Assembly (NCBI RefSeq): GCF_030285625.1
Contig: NZ_CP127294.1
Coordinates: forward strand, 9,270,001 to 9,334,000
Reading direction: 5' to 3'
Origin: Amycolatopsis sp. 2-15
GTDB lineage: Bacteria > Actinomycetota > Actinomycetes > Mycobacteriales > Pseudonocardiaceae
Length of the DNA: 64,000 bases
Shown here: piece after piece, positions 15,105 to 23,699 of the stretch
Layout of the letters: every line of letters begins with the position of its first letter
Numbering within the stretch: position 1 is the stretch's first letter
Translations under genes and position numbers: made by a program
The notes under the pieces: generated by a model
What the model was told of the DNA's origin: nothing
Databases searched by the model: none
The model's input: the letters and a program-made list of their open reading frames with translations, nothing else

Positions 15105-18100
15105 CGCGTTCGCTGCTGGCGCAGCTGGTGACGTTCCACTCCCCCACCGACCTGCGCGTCGCGTTCTGCGTGGCCCCGGACCGGCGCCACGACTGGGACT
15201 GGGGGAAGTGGCTGCCGCACGCCACCGCGCCCGCGCTGACCGACGCGACGGGCCGGCGCCGGCTCGTGGCGGCCGGCCCGGTCGAGCTGGCCGAGCTGCT
15301 GGGCCCGGACCTGGGCGACCGCCCCGCGTTCACGCGCCGGCCGGGCACGCCGCAGGACCTGCCGCACGTGGTGGTCGTGGTCGACGGCGGCGGCACGCAG
15401 GGCGAGCCGCGGCTGCTCGCCGAGGAGGGCCTGCTCGGGATCACCGTGCTGGAGGTCGGCGGCGAGCAGCCACGCGCGGCGTCGAACGAGCAGCTGCTGA
15501 GCCTGCACGTGGCCCCCGACCAGCTCGGCATGGTCGTGCTCGACGGCGGCACCGAGGCGCGGCTGGGCTTCCTCGGCACGCCCGACCAGCTCGACCGCGG
15601 CGCGGCGGAGGCACTCGCGCGCACGCTGACGCCGCTGTACCAGGGCACGGCCGTGGTGAGCGAGAAGCCGATGTCGGCGACGTTCGGGCTGGCCGGGCTC
15701 CTCGGCATCGGCGACCCACGCGACACCGACACGACCGTGACCTGGGCGCCGCGCGCGGCCCGCGACCGGCTGCGCATCCCGCTCGGCGTGAACCCCGAGG
15801 GCCGGTCGGTGGAGCTGGACTTCAAGGAGTCGGCCGAGGGCGGCATGGGCCCGCACGGGCTCGTGATCGGCGCGACGGGTTCGGGCAAGAGCGAGCTGCT
15901 GCGCACGCTCGTGACCGCGCTGGCCGTGACGCACTCGTCGGAGAAGCTGAACCTGGCGCTCATCGACTTCAAGGGCGGCGCGACGTTCGCGGGCATGACC
16001 GGCCTGCCGCACGTGTGCGCGGTGATCACCAACCTGTCCGACGACCTCACCCTCGTCGACCGCATGGCCGACGCGCTCAACGGCGAACTGCTGCGGCGCC
16101 AGGAACTCCTGCACTCGGCGGGCAACTACGCCTCGGTGCGCGACTACGAGAAGGCGCGCGCCGACGGGGTGCCGCTGCAGCCGTTGCCGTCATTGCTGGT
16201 GATCATCGACGAGTTCTCCGAGCTGCTCTCGTCGCGCCCGGAGTTCATCGACCTGTTCGTGGCGATCGGCCGGCTGGGGCGTTCGCTGGGAATCCACCTC
16301 CTGCTCGCTTCGCAGCGGCTGGAGGAAGGCCGGCTGCGCGGGCTCGACTCGCACCTGTCGTACCGGATCGGGTTGCGGACGTTCTCCGCTTCGGAGAGCC
16401 GCGCGGTGCTCGGGGTGGCCGACGCGTACCACCTGCCGCCGGTGCCCGGGTCGGCGTACCTGAAGTCCGACAACGACACGTTGACGCGGTTCAAGGCCGC
16501 GTACGTGTCGGGCGAGCTGCCGCCGCGCAGCACGATCGTGCGGGAGGACGGGCAGCAGGTGGGGGTGCTGCCATTCACTTTGGACGCGGTGGAGGTGCCG
16601 CTGGCCGCATCGGTTCCGGTGGTTTCGGCGCCTGAAGTGGGCACCGGCGAAACCATCATCGGCGCGATGCTGTCGCGGCTGGAGGGCCGGGGGCCCGAGG
16701 CGCACCAGATCTGGCTGCCGCCGCTGGCCGAACCGCCCACTTTGGACCAGCTGCTGCCGCCGCTGGGTTCTGACGCTTCCCGAGGCCTGTGCCCTTTGGG
16801 CTGGGGCGGCAACGGCAAGCTGACCATCCCCGTTGCCTTGGTGGACAAGCCCTTCGAACAGCGCCGCGACATGCTCTGGGCCGACTTCTCCGGCGCGGCC
16901 GGCAACGCGTTGGTGGTGGGCGCACCACAAAGCGGCAAGTCGACTTTGCTGAAGGACATCGCGGCGATGCTGGCTTTGACCCACACGCCTTCGGAAGTGC
17001 AGCTTTTCATCCTGGACATGGGCGGAGGCGCACTGGCCCCGATTGCCGGACTGCCCCATGTCTCGGGCTACGCGACCCGGCGTGACGCCCAGCGTTGCCG
17101 GCGCGTGGTGGCCGAGCTGACGACGTTGCTGGAGCAGCGTGAGGAGTTCTTCGCCGCTAACGGTCTCGAATCGATGGCTGCTTTCCGCTCGCGGCGCGCG
17201 GAGTTGGTCGAGAGCACCGACGGGCGTGAGTTCGGCGACGTGTTCCTGTTCGTGGACAACTGGACGACCATTCGCCAGGAGTACGAGCAGCTGGAGGAAC
17301 AGATCACCGGCCTTGCCGCGCGGGGCCTCGGTTTCGGCATCCACGTGATCGTGACGGTCAACCAGTGGATCGGCGTCCGCGCCCAGCTGCGCGACGCCAT
17401 CGGTACGCGGTTCGAGCTGCGGCTGGGTGATCCGGCTGATTCTTCGATCGACCGCAAGGTGGCCCTGAACGTTCCCGCTGACCGCCCCGGCCGTGGTCTG
17501 ACTGCGGAGAAGCTGCACTTCCTGGCTGCCCTGCCCCGCGTCGACGGAGACCAACGTCCGGAGACGATCGGTGCCGGTGGCCTGGATCTGGTTCGTCAGA
17601 TTACGGCTGCTTGGCCTGGTTCTCGGGCTCCTCAGGTGCGTTTGCTGCCGTCGGAGGTGCCTCTCGAGTCGCTCCACGCCGCACCTTCCGGGCGGGTCCT
17701 CTTGGGCATCGCCGAGTCGACGCTGCGGCCGGTGGAGCTGGACTTCTCCGCGGATCCCCACTTCCTGGCTTTCGGCGACGTGGAATCGGGCAAGAGCTCT
17801 CTGCTCCGGGCGCTGGCTTCGGGCATCTCCGCTGCTTTTTCCCCCGACGAGGCGCTGATGCTGGTGGGCGACTACCGCCGGGGTCTGTTGGGCGCCGTGG
17901 ACCAGCCCCACCTGTTGGGCTACGCCGGCGCGGAGAACACCTTGACGGATCTGGTGGGCCAGTGCGCCACTGCCATGCGGAACCGCCTGCCGGGCCCGGA
18001 CGTGACACCTGAGCAGCTGCGCTCACGTTCCTGGTGGCGCGGCCCGGACCTGTACGTACTGATCGACGACTACGAACTCGTGGCCACGGCGGGGAAGAAC

Positions 18101-18388
18101 CCCTTGCTGCCCCTGCTGGAGTTCCTGCCGCAGGCCCGCGACATCGGCCTGCACTTGATCATCGCGCGCGCTTCGGGTGGGGCTGGGCGGGGTCTGTACG
18201 AGCCGGTGCTGCAACGCGTCCGCGAACTGGGCTCTCCGGGCATGATCATGTCGGGCACGAAGGAGGAGGGGCCGTTGCTGGGCGATGTGAAGCCTTCGCC
18301 CCAACCCCCGGGCCGCGGGACGTTGGTGTCGCGTCGCCACGGGACTGGGTTGGTGCAGGTGGCGTGGACGAAACCGGTGAAGTCTTGA
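15101..18388 (+). CDS. eccC: EccC, three-ATPase body (restart at ATGA overlap)
   Basis: The motor ATPase of the ESX system. From the ATG at 15101, which overlaps the stop of the N-terminal fragment as ATGA, it reads 1095 residues, starting MTRSLLAQLVTFHSPTDLRV. It has three FtsK/SpoIIIE-type ATPase domains with Walker A motifs GATGSGKS (about 257), GAPQSGKS (about 607) and GDVESGKS (about 892), and Walker B motifs LLVIIDEF, VFLFVDNW and LYVLIDDY. Without the frameshift the two parts make one EccC of normal length (about 1320). The ATGA overlap could allow a coupled restart, giving a separate body without its membrane anchor. Confidence 0.9.
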   Translation: MTRSLLAQLVTFHSPTDLRVAFCVAPDRRHDWDWGKWLPHATAPALTDATGRRRLVAAGPVELAELLGPDLGDRPAFTRRPGTPQDLPHVVVVVDGGGTQGEPRLLAEEGLLGITVLEVGGEQPRAASNEQLLSLHVAPDQLGMVVLDGGTEARLGFLGTPDQLDRGAAEALARTLTPLYQGTAVVSEKPMSATFGLAGLLGIGDPRDTDTTVTWAPRAARDRLRIPLGVNPEGRSVELDFKESAEGGMGPHGLVIGATGSGKSELLRTLVTALAVTHSSEKLNLALIDFKGGATFAGMTGLPHVCAVITNLSDDLTLVDRMADALNGELLRRQELLHSAGNYASVRDYEKARADGVPLQPLPSLLVIIDEFSELLSSRPEFIDLFVAIGRLGRSLGIHLLLASQRLEEGRLRGLDSHLSYRIGLRTFSASESRAVLGVADAYHLPPVPGSAYLKSDNDTLTRFKAAYVSGELPPRSTIVREDGQQVGVLPFTLDAVEVPLAASVPVVSAPEVGTGETIIGAMLSRLEGRGPEAHQIWLPPLAEPPTLDQLLPPLGSDASRGLCPLGWGGNGKLTIPVALVDKPFEQRRDMLWADFSGAAGNALVVGAPQSGKSTLLKDIAAMLALTHTPSEVQLFILDMGGGALAPIAGLPHVSGYATRRDAQRCRRVVAELTTLLEQREEFFAANGLESMAAFRSRRAELVESTDGREFGDVFLFVDNWTTIRQEYEQLEEQITGLAARGLGFGIHVIVTVNQWIGVRAQLRDAIGTRFELRLGDPADSSIDRKVALNVPADRPGRGLTAEKLHFLAALPRVDGDQRPETIGAGGLDLVRQITAAWPGSRAPQVRLLPSEVPLESLHAAPSGRVLLGIAESTLRPVELDFSADPHFLAFGDVESGKSSLLRALASGISAAFSPDEALMLVGDYRRGLLGAVDQPHLLGYAGAENTLTDLVGQCATAMRNRLPGPDVTPEQLRSRSWWRGPDLYVLIDDYELVATAGKNPLLPLLEFLPQARDIGLHLIIARASGGAGRGLYEPVLQRVRELGSPGMIMSGTKEEGPLLGDVKPSPQPPGRGTLVSRRHGTGLVQVAWTKPVKS

Positions 18389-18395
18389 GCAGGAG

Positions 18396-18599
18396 TCACA
18401 TCGCGGGACCTGCCATCGCGTCGCGGAGATCGAACAGCTCCCGCTGACCATCGTCGGCAGGCTCCATCTGCACTCCCGCTCGGTCCAGCATCACGAGGCA
18501 GGCCCCGAGAAACCCACGAGTGAGCTCGCGGTACATACGGTTCTTGACCACCGAACTCGCCAACAGCCGCTGAACGAACACAGACCACCTCGTCGCCAA
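18396..18599 (-). CDS. Small hypothetical ORF behind eccC
   Basis: A 67-residue frame from TTG 18599 to TGA, reading NRMYRELTRGFLGACLVMLD and ending ELFDLRDAMAGPAM. Third codon positions are mostly G/C, weak support that it is or was coding. There is no clear ribosome site, and the start is uncertain; an overlapping frame from 18618 opens MSYVFVVGDEVV, so the two may be pieces of one decayed gene. It lies between the eccC 3' end and a degenerate copy of that end. No family was recognised. Confidence 0.3.
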   Translation of the reverse strand: MATRWSVFVQRLLASSVVKNRMYRELTRGFLGACLVMLDRAGVQMEPADDGQRELFDLRDAMAGPAM

Positions 18600-18642
18600 C
18601 GACGAATACGTAACTCACTACTGGAACTCCAGGTAGATTTCG

Positions 18643-18710
18643 GGTGTCACGTCACGATGGGACGGGCTGGTTCAGGTGGCACGGACCAAGCCGATGGAAT
18701 CTTCAGCGTT
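18643..18710 (+). pseudogene. Degenerate duplicate of the eccC 3' end
   Basis: The stretch beginning GGTGTCACGTCACGATGGGA matches the last ~65 bases of eccC (18325-18388, beginning GGTGTCGCGTCGCCACGGGA) at roughly three bases in four, with one base deleted and no stop where eccC ends. The copy contains CAGGTGGCACGGACCAAGCC against CAGGTGGCGTGGACGAAACC. It is too short to function and looks like the scar of a duplication or of a second, lost eccC-type gene. Confidence 0.6.
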
Positions 18711-18974
18711 GCGATGTTCAGGTAATCTCGACCTCACCGTAGGGCTGCGAACCCGCGAATGCGCGCGGGGTGTTATGCGGTGAACCACGCAACACCCACG
18801 GCGGCGGGCGTCCACAATGGACGACATCACCTTCGGCCGCACGAGCCCGCCCTACACTGTTAACCCGAATGGCCTACGACTTCAAGAGGGACGAAACCCG
18901 ACTGAAGTAGGTTATCAAGTTTCCAAACGCCACCTACGTTGGTGAAAACATTTCATCGACCCAGAGGGGCTTAC

Positions 18975-19682
18975 ATGCGTTTCGCGAAGGCAGTGGCCGT
19001 GATGGCCGGGGCGGCCGCGGTGTTCGGCGTCGTGTCCGCGGGGGCGGCGAGTGCGGCCGGGCCGCGGATCATCGGTGGGGAGACGGTGGGCTCGGCGCCG
19101 TGGGGGGCGCAGGTTTTCTGGGACGACGCCACGGACTTCGGTGGGTTCGAGTGATCCGGCACGATCATCGCGGCGCAGTGGGTGCTCACGGCGCAGCACT
19201 GCCTGAACGCCCCCGGCATGCACGTGAAGGTCGGCAACGTCGCGCTCGGCCAGGGCACGGAGGCGGCCGTGGACCAGCAGAAGGCCTCGCCCAACGGGGA
19301 CATCGCCCTGTTGCACCTGTCGTCCGCGGTGGACGCGACATTCATGAAGCTCGGCGACGCCGACCCGGAAACCGGGGCCACCAACCAGATCTACGGCTGG
19401 GGCCGCACCGAGGGCAACAACCCGCCGTCGGACACGCTGATGACCGCGGACGTCAAGGTCACGGGCCAGGGCACCGATGCGTTCAACGGCACGGCCATCA
19501 CCAGCGAGGGCGTCACGGGCGCCTCGTGGCACGGCGACTCCGGCGGCCCCCAGCTCGCCGACGGTGTCCAGGTCGGCGTGTGCTCCACAGGTGAAAACTC
19601 GGGCAGCGACAAGAACGGCACGCAGAACTACGCCAGCGTCGCCGCGAGCCGCGACTGGATCAAGCAGACCGCGGGCGTCTGA
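18975..19682 (+). pseudogene. Secreted trypsin-like (S1) serine protease with in-frame TGA
   Basis: One reading frame from ATG 18975 to TGA 19682 except for TGA at codon 60 (19152-19154). It encodes a signal peptide (about 1-28), a very short propeptide and a mature start IIGGETVG. The catalytic triad is intact downstream: His75 in LTAQHC, Asp109 in GDIALLHL and Ser189 in GDSGGP. Codon 60 is where family members have the Cys that pairs with the Cys next to the catalytic His (here Cys76), so TGC to TGA by one base explains it. The S1-pocket position six residues before Ser189 is Ala183, not Asp, so it would not be trypsin-specific. Read-through, mutation or sequencing error are all possible. 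Confidence 0.85.
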
Positions 19683-19696
19683 CTCCGCCGGGAACC

Positions 19697-19735
19697 GAGC
19701 CGCCCGCCGCACTTGTGGCGGGCGGCTCCTTTATT
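19697..19735 (+). terminator. Intrinsic terminator after the S1 protease
   Basis: Perfect 12-bp stem GAGCCGCCCGCC/GGCGGGCGGCTC (19697-19708 and 19717-19728) with an 8-base loop, followed by CTTTATT. It is placed 15 bp after the protease stop. Confidence 0.85.
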
Positions 19736-19773
19736 GCGATGCGCCGGCGGGTCTGTTCGGCACACTCGATTCC

Positions 19774-20256
19774 GTGCTCACCGCCGAGATCGCCTTGGCC
19801 GTCCTGTCCCGTCTGCGCGCCGCCGGCTGCCACGCCTGGATCGCCGGCGGCTGGGGTGTCGATGCCTTGCTGGGCCGCGAAACCCGCGCACATTCGGACC
19901 TCGACCTGCTGCACCGGGTCGAGGAGGAACCCACGGTTCTCGCGGCGCTCAACGACTTCCCGGAGTCCGAGAACTTCCGCCCGGTGCGGTTCGTCCTCAC
20001 CCGCCCCGACGGCGCGTCCCTCGACCTGCACCCGCTGCAGTTCGAGGACGACGGCTCCGCCACCCAGGCCGCCGACTCCGCGGGCGGCCTCTTCCGCTAT
20101 CCGGCGGACTGCTTCGTGACGGGGACGATCGGCGGCGTCACCGTGCCGTGCGTCTCGGTGGCCCAGCAGCTGAGGTTCCACGAAGGGTACGAACCGCGGC
20201 CCCACGATCTGGCCGACGTCGCCGCCCTCCGCGCGGAGTTCGGCTCCACGGACTAA
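19774..20256 (+). CDS. Aminoglycoside/lincosamide nucleotidyltransferase-like protein
   Basis: A 160-residue nucleotidyltransferase-fold protein. The segment HAWIAGGWGVDALLGRETRAHSDLDLL contains the G-G-W-G-V-D-A-L-L and D-L-D motif of ANT(2'')/LnuA-type adenylyltransferases, with the metal-binding Asp pair in SDLDL. Shortness and the C-terminal HDLADVAALRAEFG fit this family. Such genes are widespread in soil actinomycetes and often have no demonstrated drug substrate, so resistance should not be assumed. Start GTG 19774; it converges on the AMP-ligase gene with a 4-bp overlap. Confidence 0.83.
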   Translation: MLTAEIALAVLSRLRAAGCHAWIAGGWGVDALLGRETRAHSDLDLLHRVEEEPTVLAALNDFPESENFRPVRFVLTRPDGASLDLHPLQFEDDGSATQAADSAGGLFRYPADCFVTGTIGGVTVPCVSVAQQLRFHEGYEPRPHDLADVAALRAEFGSTD

Positions 20257-21734
20257 CCCAGCAGCCCCAGCAACGCGGCCTTGTCCGGCTTTCCCGACGC
20301 CGCCATGGGCACCGCGTCGATCACTGTCACCGAAGACGGTACGGCAGCCTCCCCTAGCGAAGACGCGACGAGCGCGCGCAACTCGGCCACGTCCGGATCC
20401 CGCCCCGGCGCCGCGACGACAAAGGCGTGCGCCGCTTCGCCCGTGGCCGGGTCGGGGGCCGCGACGACGTAGGCCTGGTCCACGTCGGCGTACGAGGCGA
20501 GCGCGCGTTCGATCGGGCCGGTGTAGTGGATGACCGCGTTCACGATCACGACGTCGCGCATGCGGCCCGTCAGGTGGAGGAAGCCCGAAGGGTCGACGTG
20601 GCCGATGTCCTGGGTGCGGACCCAGCCGTCCTGCAACACCGAGGCCGTCTGCGAAGGATTGCCCCAGTAGCCCGAGAACTGGCCGGCCGAACGCACGAAG
20701 ATCTCACCCGAAGCGCCGGGCGCGACCGCGGCCCCCGAAGCGTCGCGGACGGAGATCTCCACGCCGGCACAAGGGCGGCCCGCGGAGCCCAGCGCATCCG
20801 GGAACTCGGCTACGTCCGCAGGAGTCAGCACGGTCAGCTTGCCCACCTCGGTCTGGCCGTAGGCCTGCTGCATCCCCGGCCCCACGCGGGAAAACGCCTC
20901 GGCCATCAAACCCGGCGCGACGGGTGAGCCGGCCACCACCAGCATCCGCACGGAGCTGAGATCCACGGGGTCTTCTTCAGAAGCCCGCAGCACATCGAGG
21001 ATCTTGTACAGCCGCGGCACCGTCGTCAGGGCCGCCGTGATGTCCAGCCGCGGCAGGATCCACGGGAAATCGGGGAGCGACTCCGGAATCACCACCGTCC
21101 CGCCCGCCAGCAGGCAGGACCGCAGGTGCGTGATCATGACCGCGCTCGTCAAGGTGCCGAACAGCAGGAAACGCCGGTACCGCGCGGCCAGATCCGCGGG
21201 CGTCTCCTCAGGACGTTGCTCGATCCCTTGCGCCGTCAACGCTTCGAAGCTGTAGGTCACACCCTTCGGCAACCCCGTGCTGCCGCTGGTGAACACGACC
21301 CAGCCGATGTCCGAAGGCCGCCCGGCCGGCACGGGTTCCTCGAAGACCGACAGCAACTCCGGGCCGACCCGCAGGATCTTCGCCCCCGCCGCGGTCGCAC
21401 GCAGTTCCGGTGTCTCCGACGCTTCGTCGACGACGATCGCCGCCAGGTCGCTCACCACCGTCCGCAGGTGCGCGACCGGCAGGCCCGCGCGGATGCCGAC
21501 GGTGCGGCACCCCAGCGTCTGCGCGGCGATCTGCGCGGCCCACCCCTCGGGCGTCACGGCGGTGGCGACCCCGACGCCGTCACGGCGCGAGACGCCCGCG
21601 CCCCGCAGGGCGGCGACGAAGCGGCCGATCAGATCGCGCGCCTCACCCCGCGTGACCTTTCGCGGGCCGTGCTCGAACGCCACCGCGTCCGGCTCGGAGC
21701 TGAGCGCGTCCAGCACCGCCTGCGGAAAGACCAT
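20253..21734 (-). CDS. AMP-dependent acyl-CoA synthetase/ligase
   Basis: A 493-residue class I adenylate-forming enzyme that activates a carboxylic acid via acyl-AMP. It has the core motif VVFTSGSTGLPKGVTYSFEA (phosphate-binding loop), AYGQTEVGKLTV (adenine-binding), HLTGRMRDVVIVN (hinge) and the C-terminal catalytic Lys in MAASGKPDKAALLGLL. The ATG at 21734 has an AAGGATGG site 7 bases away; a start at 21773 would add 13 residues. It is the only ligase here and has no carrier protein beside it, so the acid substrate is open. It is followed by the nucleotidyltransferase in convergent orientation. Confidence 0.92.
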   Translation of the reverse strand: MVFPQAVLDALSSEPDAVAFEHGPRKVTRGEARDLIGRFVAALRGAGVSRRDGVGVATAVTPEGWAAQIAAQTLGCRTVGIRAGLPVAHLRTVVSDLAAIVVDEASETPELRATAAGAKILRVGPELLSVFEEPVPAGRPSDIGWVVFTSGSTGLPKGVTYSFEALTAQGIEQRPEETPADLAARYRRFLLFGTLTSAVMITHLRSCLLAGGTVVIPESLPDFPWILPRLDITAALTTVPRLYKILDVLRASEEDPVDLSSVRMLVVAGSPVAPGLMAEAFSRVGPGMQQAYGQTEVGKLTVLTPADVAEFPDALGSAGRPCAGVEISVRDASGAAVAPGASGEIFVRSAGQFSGYWGNPSQTASVLQDGWVRTQDIGHVDPSGFLHLTGRMRDVVIVNAVIHYTGPIERALASYADVDQAYVVAAPDPATGEAAHAFVVAAPGRDPDVAELRALVASSLGEAAVPSSVTVIDAVPMAASGKPDKAALLGLLG

Positions 21735-21789
21735 CGCACCATCCTTCGTCCGACCCGGAAAACGCAGGACCATCCCTACCGGAAAGATC

Positions 21790-22749
21790 TCAGAATTCCG
21801 TCAGAGCGTGCACTCTCGGTGAACGCAGCGACAGCGCCACTCCCGCCGCCACCGCCACGATCAGCCCCGCCGCCGCGGACAGCGTCCAGAAGTCCGGCCG
21901 GACGATCGACTGGCCGCGCAACGCCTGCCACGTCACCAGAGCGAGCACCCCCGCGTAGCCGCCAACCGCGGTCCACACCAGCCGCCGGCGCACGAGGTCC
22001 GACGACAGCACGGGATACCGCCGCGCGAGCGCCGCCAGAGCCAGCGCCATGAGCGGCAACACCTGGATCGCGTGGATGCCCACGAAGTGCGGGATCCGCA
22101 GGTCCCCGCCGACGGTGCTCCAGCCGAGCACGGGCAGCCCCGGCCCGCCGTCCGCCAGACCGACCGTGTGCCCGCCGACCATCGGCGGCCGCTCCCCCGC
22201 CGCCTTCATCGCCTGCTGCGCCGGGGTCGGCGAGAACATCAGCAACGCCAAGCCCATCCCCACGGCCGCCAGCGCCGTCCCCCACCGCAGCGCCGACGCG
22301 AGCGCGCGGTCCGGCAGCTTCTGGAACAGCAGCAGCACGACCGCGGCGGCCGTCGCACCCCACGCCGTGAAGGCGCCGGTGGCGACGAAGTTGTTGATCG
22401 TCACGTCGGACGGCGTCGCGTGGTTGAAGTGCAGCGCCCGGTCGCGGATCACGACCTGCCACACCAGCAAGGCCATGTCCATCCCGATGCCCACGGCGAA
22501 CACCGTGCCGATCCACCACCCGGCCCACCGGCCGCGCCGCAGCAGCGTGAGCAGCCACGCGAGCGTCAGCGAGTACATCCCCACCGACACCGCGAACTTG
22601 AACGGTTTCGCCCACAATGGCGCGTTGACGAGCGTGCGATCATCGAACAACAGCCCCAGTGCCGACACCACGAACAGCAGCGCCATCGCCCCCGCGAGCA
22701 CCACGAGCGGGCGGTGCGGCCGCTCCTTGACCATTCCCCCGAAACTCAT
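21790..22749 (-). CDS. Polytopic membrane protein of unknown function
   Basis: A 319-residue protein with about eight or nine hydrophobic helices (for example PLVVLAGAMALLFVVSALGLL near the N-terminus and LSAAAGLIVAVAAGVALSL at the C-terminus). Conserved-looking polar patches are LWAKPFKFAVS, FNHATPSDVTINNF and HFVGIHAIQVLPL, with His residues in membrane segments that could bind a metal or heme, although this is only suggestive. The ATG at 22749 was chosen over longer extensions that run into the upstream promoter. It ends 55 bp before the AMP-ligase start. Confidence 0.8.
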   Translation of the reverse strand: MSFGGMVKERPHRPLVVLAGAMALLFVVSALGLLFDDRTLVNAPLWAKPFKFAVSVGMYSLTLAWLLTLLRRGRWAGWWIGTVFAVGIGMDMALLVWQVVIRDRALHFNHATPSDVTINNFVATGAFTAWGATAAAVVLLLFQKLPDRALASALRWGTALAAVGMGLALLMFSPTPAQQAMKAAGERPPMVGGHTVGLADGGPGLPVLGWSTVGGDLRIPHFVGIHAIQVLPLMALALAALARRYPVLSSDLVRRRLVWTAVGGYAGVLALVTWQALRGQSIVRPDFWTLSAAAGLIVAVAAGVALSLRSPRVHALTEF

Positions 22750-22870
22750 GGTCACCAGGGTTGCGCGGGCGCCGGCGGAGGGCACTGGAGAGCGCCCCCG
22801 TCCGCGAGGTGGGGAGCGCCCCACCCCATGTAGGTAATAGTGCCGTCAAAGTGACCGGCAGTTGTGCCGT

Positions 22871-22898
22871 TTGACCACACCTCCGGGTTTTCTAGCGT
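22871..22898 (+). promoter_or_regulatory. Predicted promoter of the esxB/esxA-like operon
   Basis: TTGACC (22871-22876) and TAGCGT (22893-22898) are separated by 16 bp, 77 bp upstream of the first ATG. The TAGCGT hexamer is the same as before eccE. Confidence 0.55.
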
Positions 22899-22975
22899 GA
22901 CATTCACAACGCGCGGGCAGGGGCAAGCCTCTCGCGCACCGGGATCTTCCGCGAGAGGGAAGGAGGTGGCCCGTC

Positions 22976-23320
22976 ATGTCCAGTCCGGGATTCCAGGCAG
23001 ATTCCGCTGCGATGACGCGCGCCGTCCAGGGCTTCGAGGAAACCGCGTCGAACGCGAAGACGACCATGGCCAGCTTGGAGTCGGAGCTCACCGAGACTCT
23101 GCGCAACTACAAGGGCGACCAGGCCGTGGCGTTCTGGGACCTGCAGCGCCGGCTCCAGGAGAAGATGACGGCCGCTGTGAAGGAGCTCGACACCATGTCG
23201 CAGCTCGTGCACACGAGCCACACGAACTACAACACCGGCGACTCGGACGTGCACCAGAGCTTCCAGAGCGTCGGCCACAACCTCGAGGGCGCTTCGGTGA
23301 TCCCTCGCCTCAACCTTTGA
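22976..23320 (+). CDS. WXG100 family protein (EsxB/CFP-10-like)
   Basis: A 114-residue helical hairpin protein and likely ESX substrate and dimer partner of the next gene. The turn between the helices is NYKGDQAVAFWDL, so the canonical W-x-G is replaced by Y-K-G. The C-terminal tail carries YNTGD, matching the export signature Y-x-x-x-D typical of the CFP-10-type partner. The ATG follows a perfect AAGGAGG ribosome site. It lies 21 bp upstream of the second WXG100 gene. Confidence 0.9.
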   Translation: MSSPGFQADSAAMTRAVQGFEETASNAKTTMASLESELTETLRNYKGDQAVAFWDLQRRLQEKMTAAVKELDTMSQLVHTSHTNYNTGDSDVHQSFQSVGHNLEGASVIPRLNL

Positions 23321-23341
23321 GTCACGGAGAGGACCGGCAAG

Positions 23342-23641
23342 ATGGCTGACGTCGTCGAAATCAACTTCGCCGCGCTGCAGTACAGCTCGGCGTCGCTGGC
23401 CGCCAAGGCCAAGGCACTGACCTCGCAGCTGGAGCAGCTGCACCAGAACCTCCAGCCGATCACGGCGACGTGGTACGCCTCCGGCAGCTCCGCCGGTGAG
23501 GCCGCCCGCCAGGCCGAGACGCGGCTGCGGCAGGCCACCGCCGACATCGTCGCGATCATCGCGCAGTTCGGCGGCAAGGTGGGCGACGCCCACGACCTGC
23601 AGTCGCAGCTGGAGAACCGCAACCAGGGTCTGTTCGCCTGA
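23342..23641 (+). CDS. WXG100 family protein (EsxA/ESAT-6-like)
   Basis: A 99-residue helical hairpin protein (MADVVEINFAALQYSSASLAAKAKALTSQL) with turn TATWYASGSSAGEAA, in which W-Y-A replaces W-x-G. No Y-x-x-x-D/E tail is present, as expected for the ESAT-6-type partner that is exported together with its signal-bearing mate. It probably forms the heterodimer with the 114-residue protein just upstream. A strong hairpin follows at 23656. Confidence 0.9.
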   Translation: MADVVEINFAALQYSSASLAAKAKALTSQLEQLHQNLQPITATWYASGSSAGEAARQAETRLRQATADIVAIIAQFGGKVGDAHDLQSQLENRNQGLFA

Positions 23642-23655
23642 TCCGCTCCCGACGT

Positions 23656-23699
23656 CGGTCGGCCGGTGCGAGAAACCCCCCGCTCGCACTGGCCGACCG
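23656..23699 (+). terminator. Strong hairpin after the esx pair
   Basis: Arms 23656-23672 and 23683-23699 are complementary over 17 bp with one G-T wobble (CGGTCGGCC... paired with ...GGCCGACCG), loop AAACCCCCCG, then GCTTTCC. The next gene starts 39 bp downstream, so this may be a terminator or an attenuator giving more esx transcript than downstream transcript. Confidence 0.65.

Noticed and set aside
18389..18974. Insertion sequence or attachment site behind eccC
   Set aside because: No transposase or integrase fragment, terminal inverted repeats or tRNA-derived target was seen; only the degenerate eccC copy and a small ORF.
19152..19154. TGA as a selenocysteine codon in the S1 protease
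   Set aside because: A TGA at a Cys position is the classic sign, but the residue is a structural disulfide Cys, no convincing SECIS-like hairpin follows and no selenocysteine genes are in the window. A nonsense change or sequence error is simpler.
19774..20256. Active antibiotic resistance gene
   Set aside because: The nucleotidyltransferase motif is clear, but many chromosomal members in soil actinomycetes have no shown drug substrate and there is no mobile context.
20253..22749. Start of a natural-product cluster
   Set aside because: The acyl-CoA-synthetase-like enzyme stands alone, without carrier protein, ketosynthase or NRPS modules; the P450 at 43165 is also isolated.
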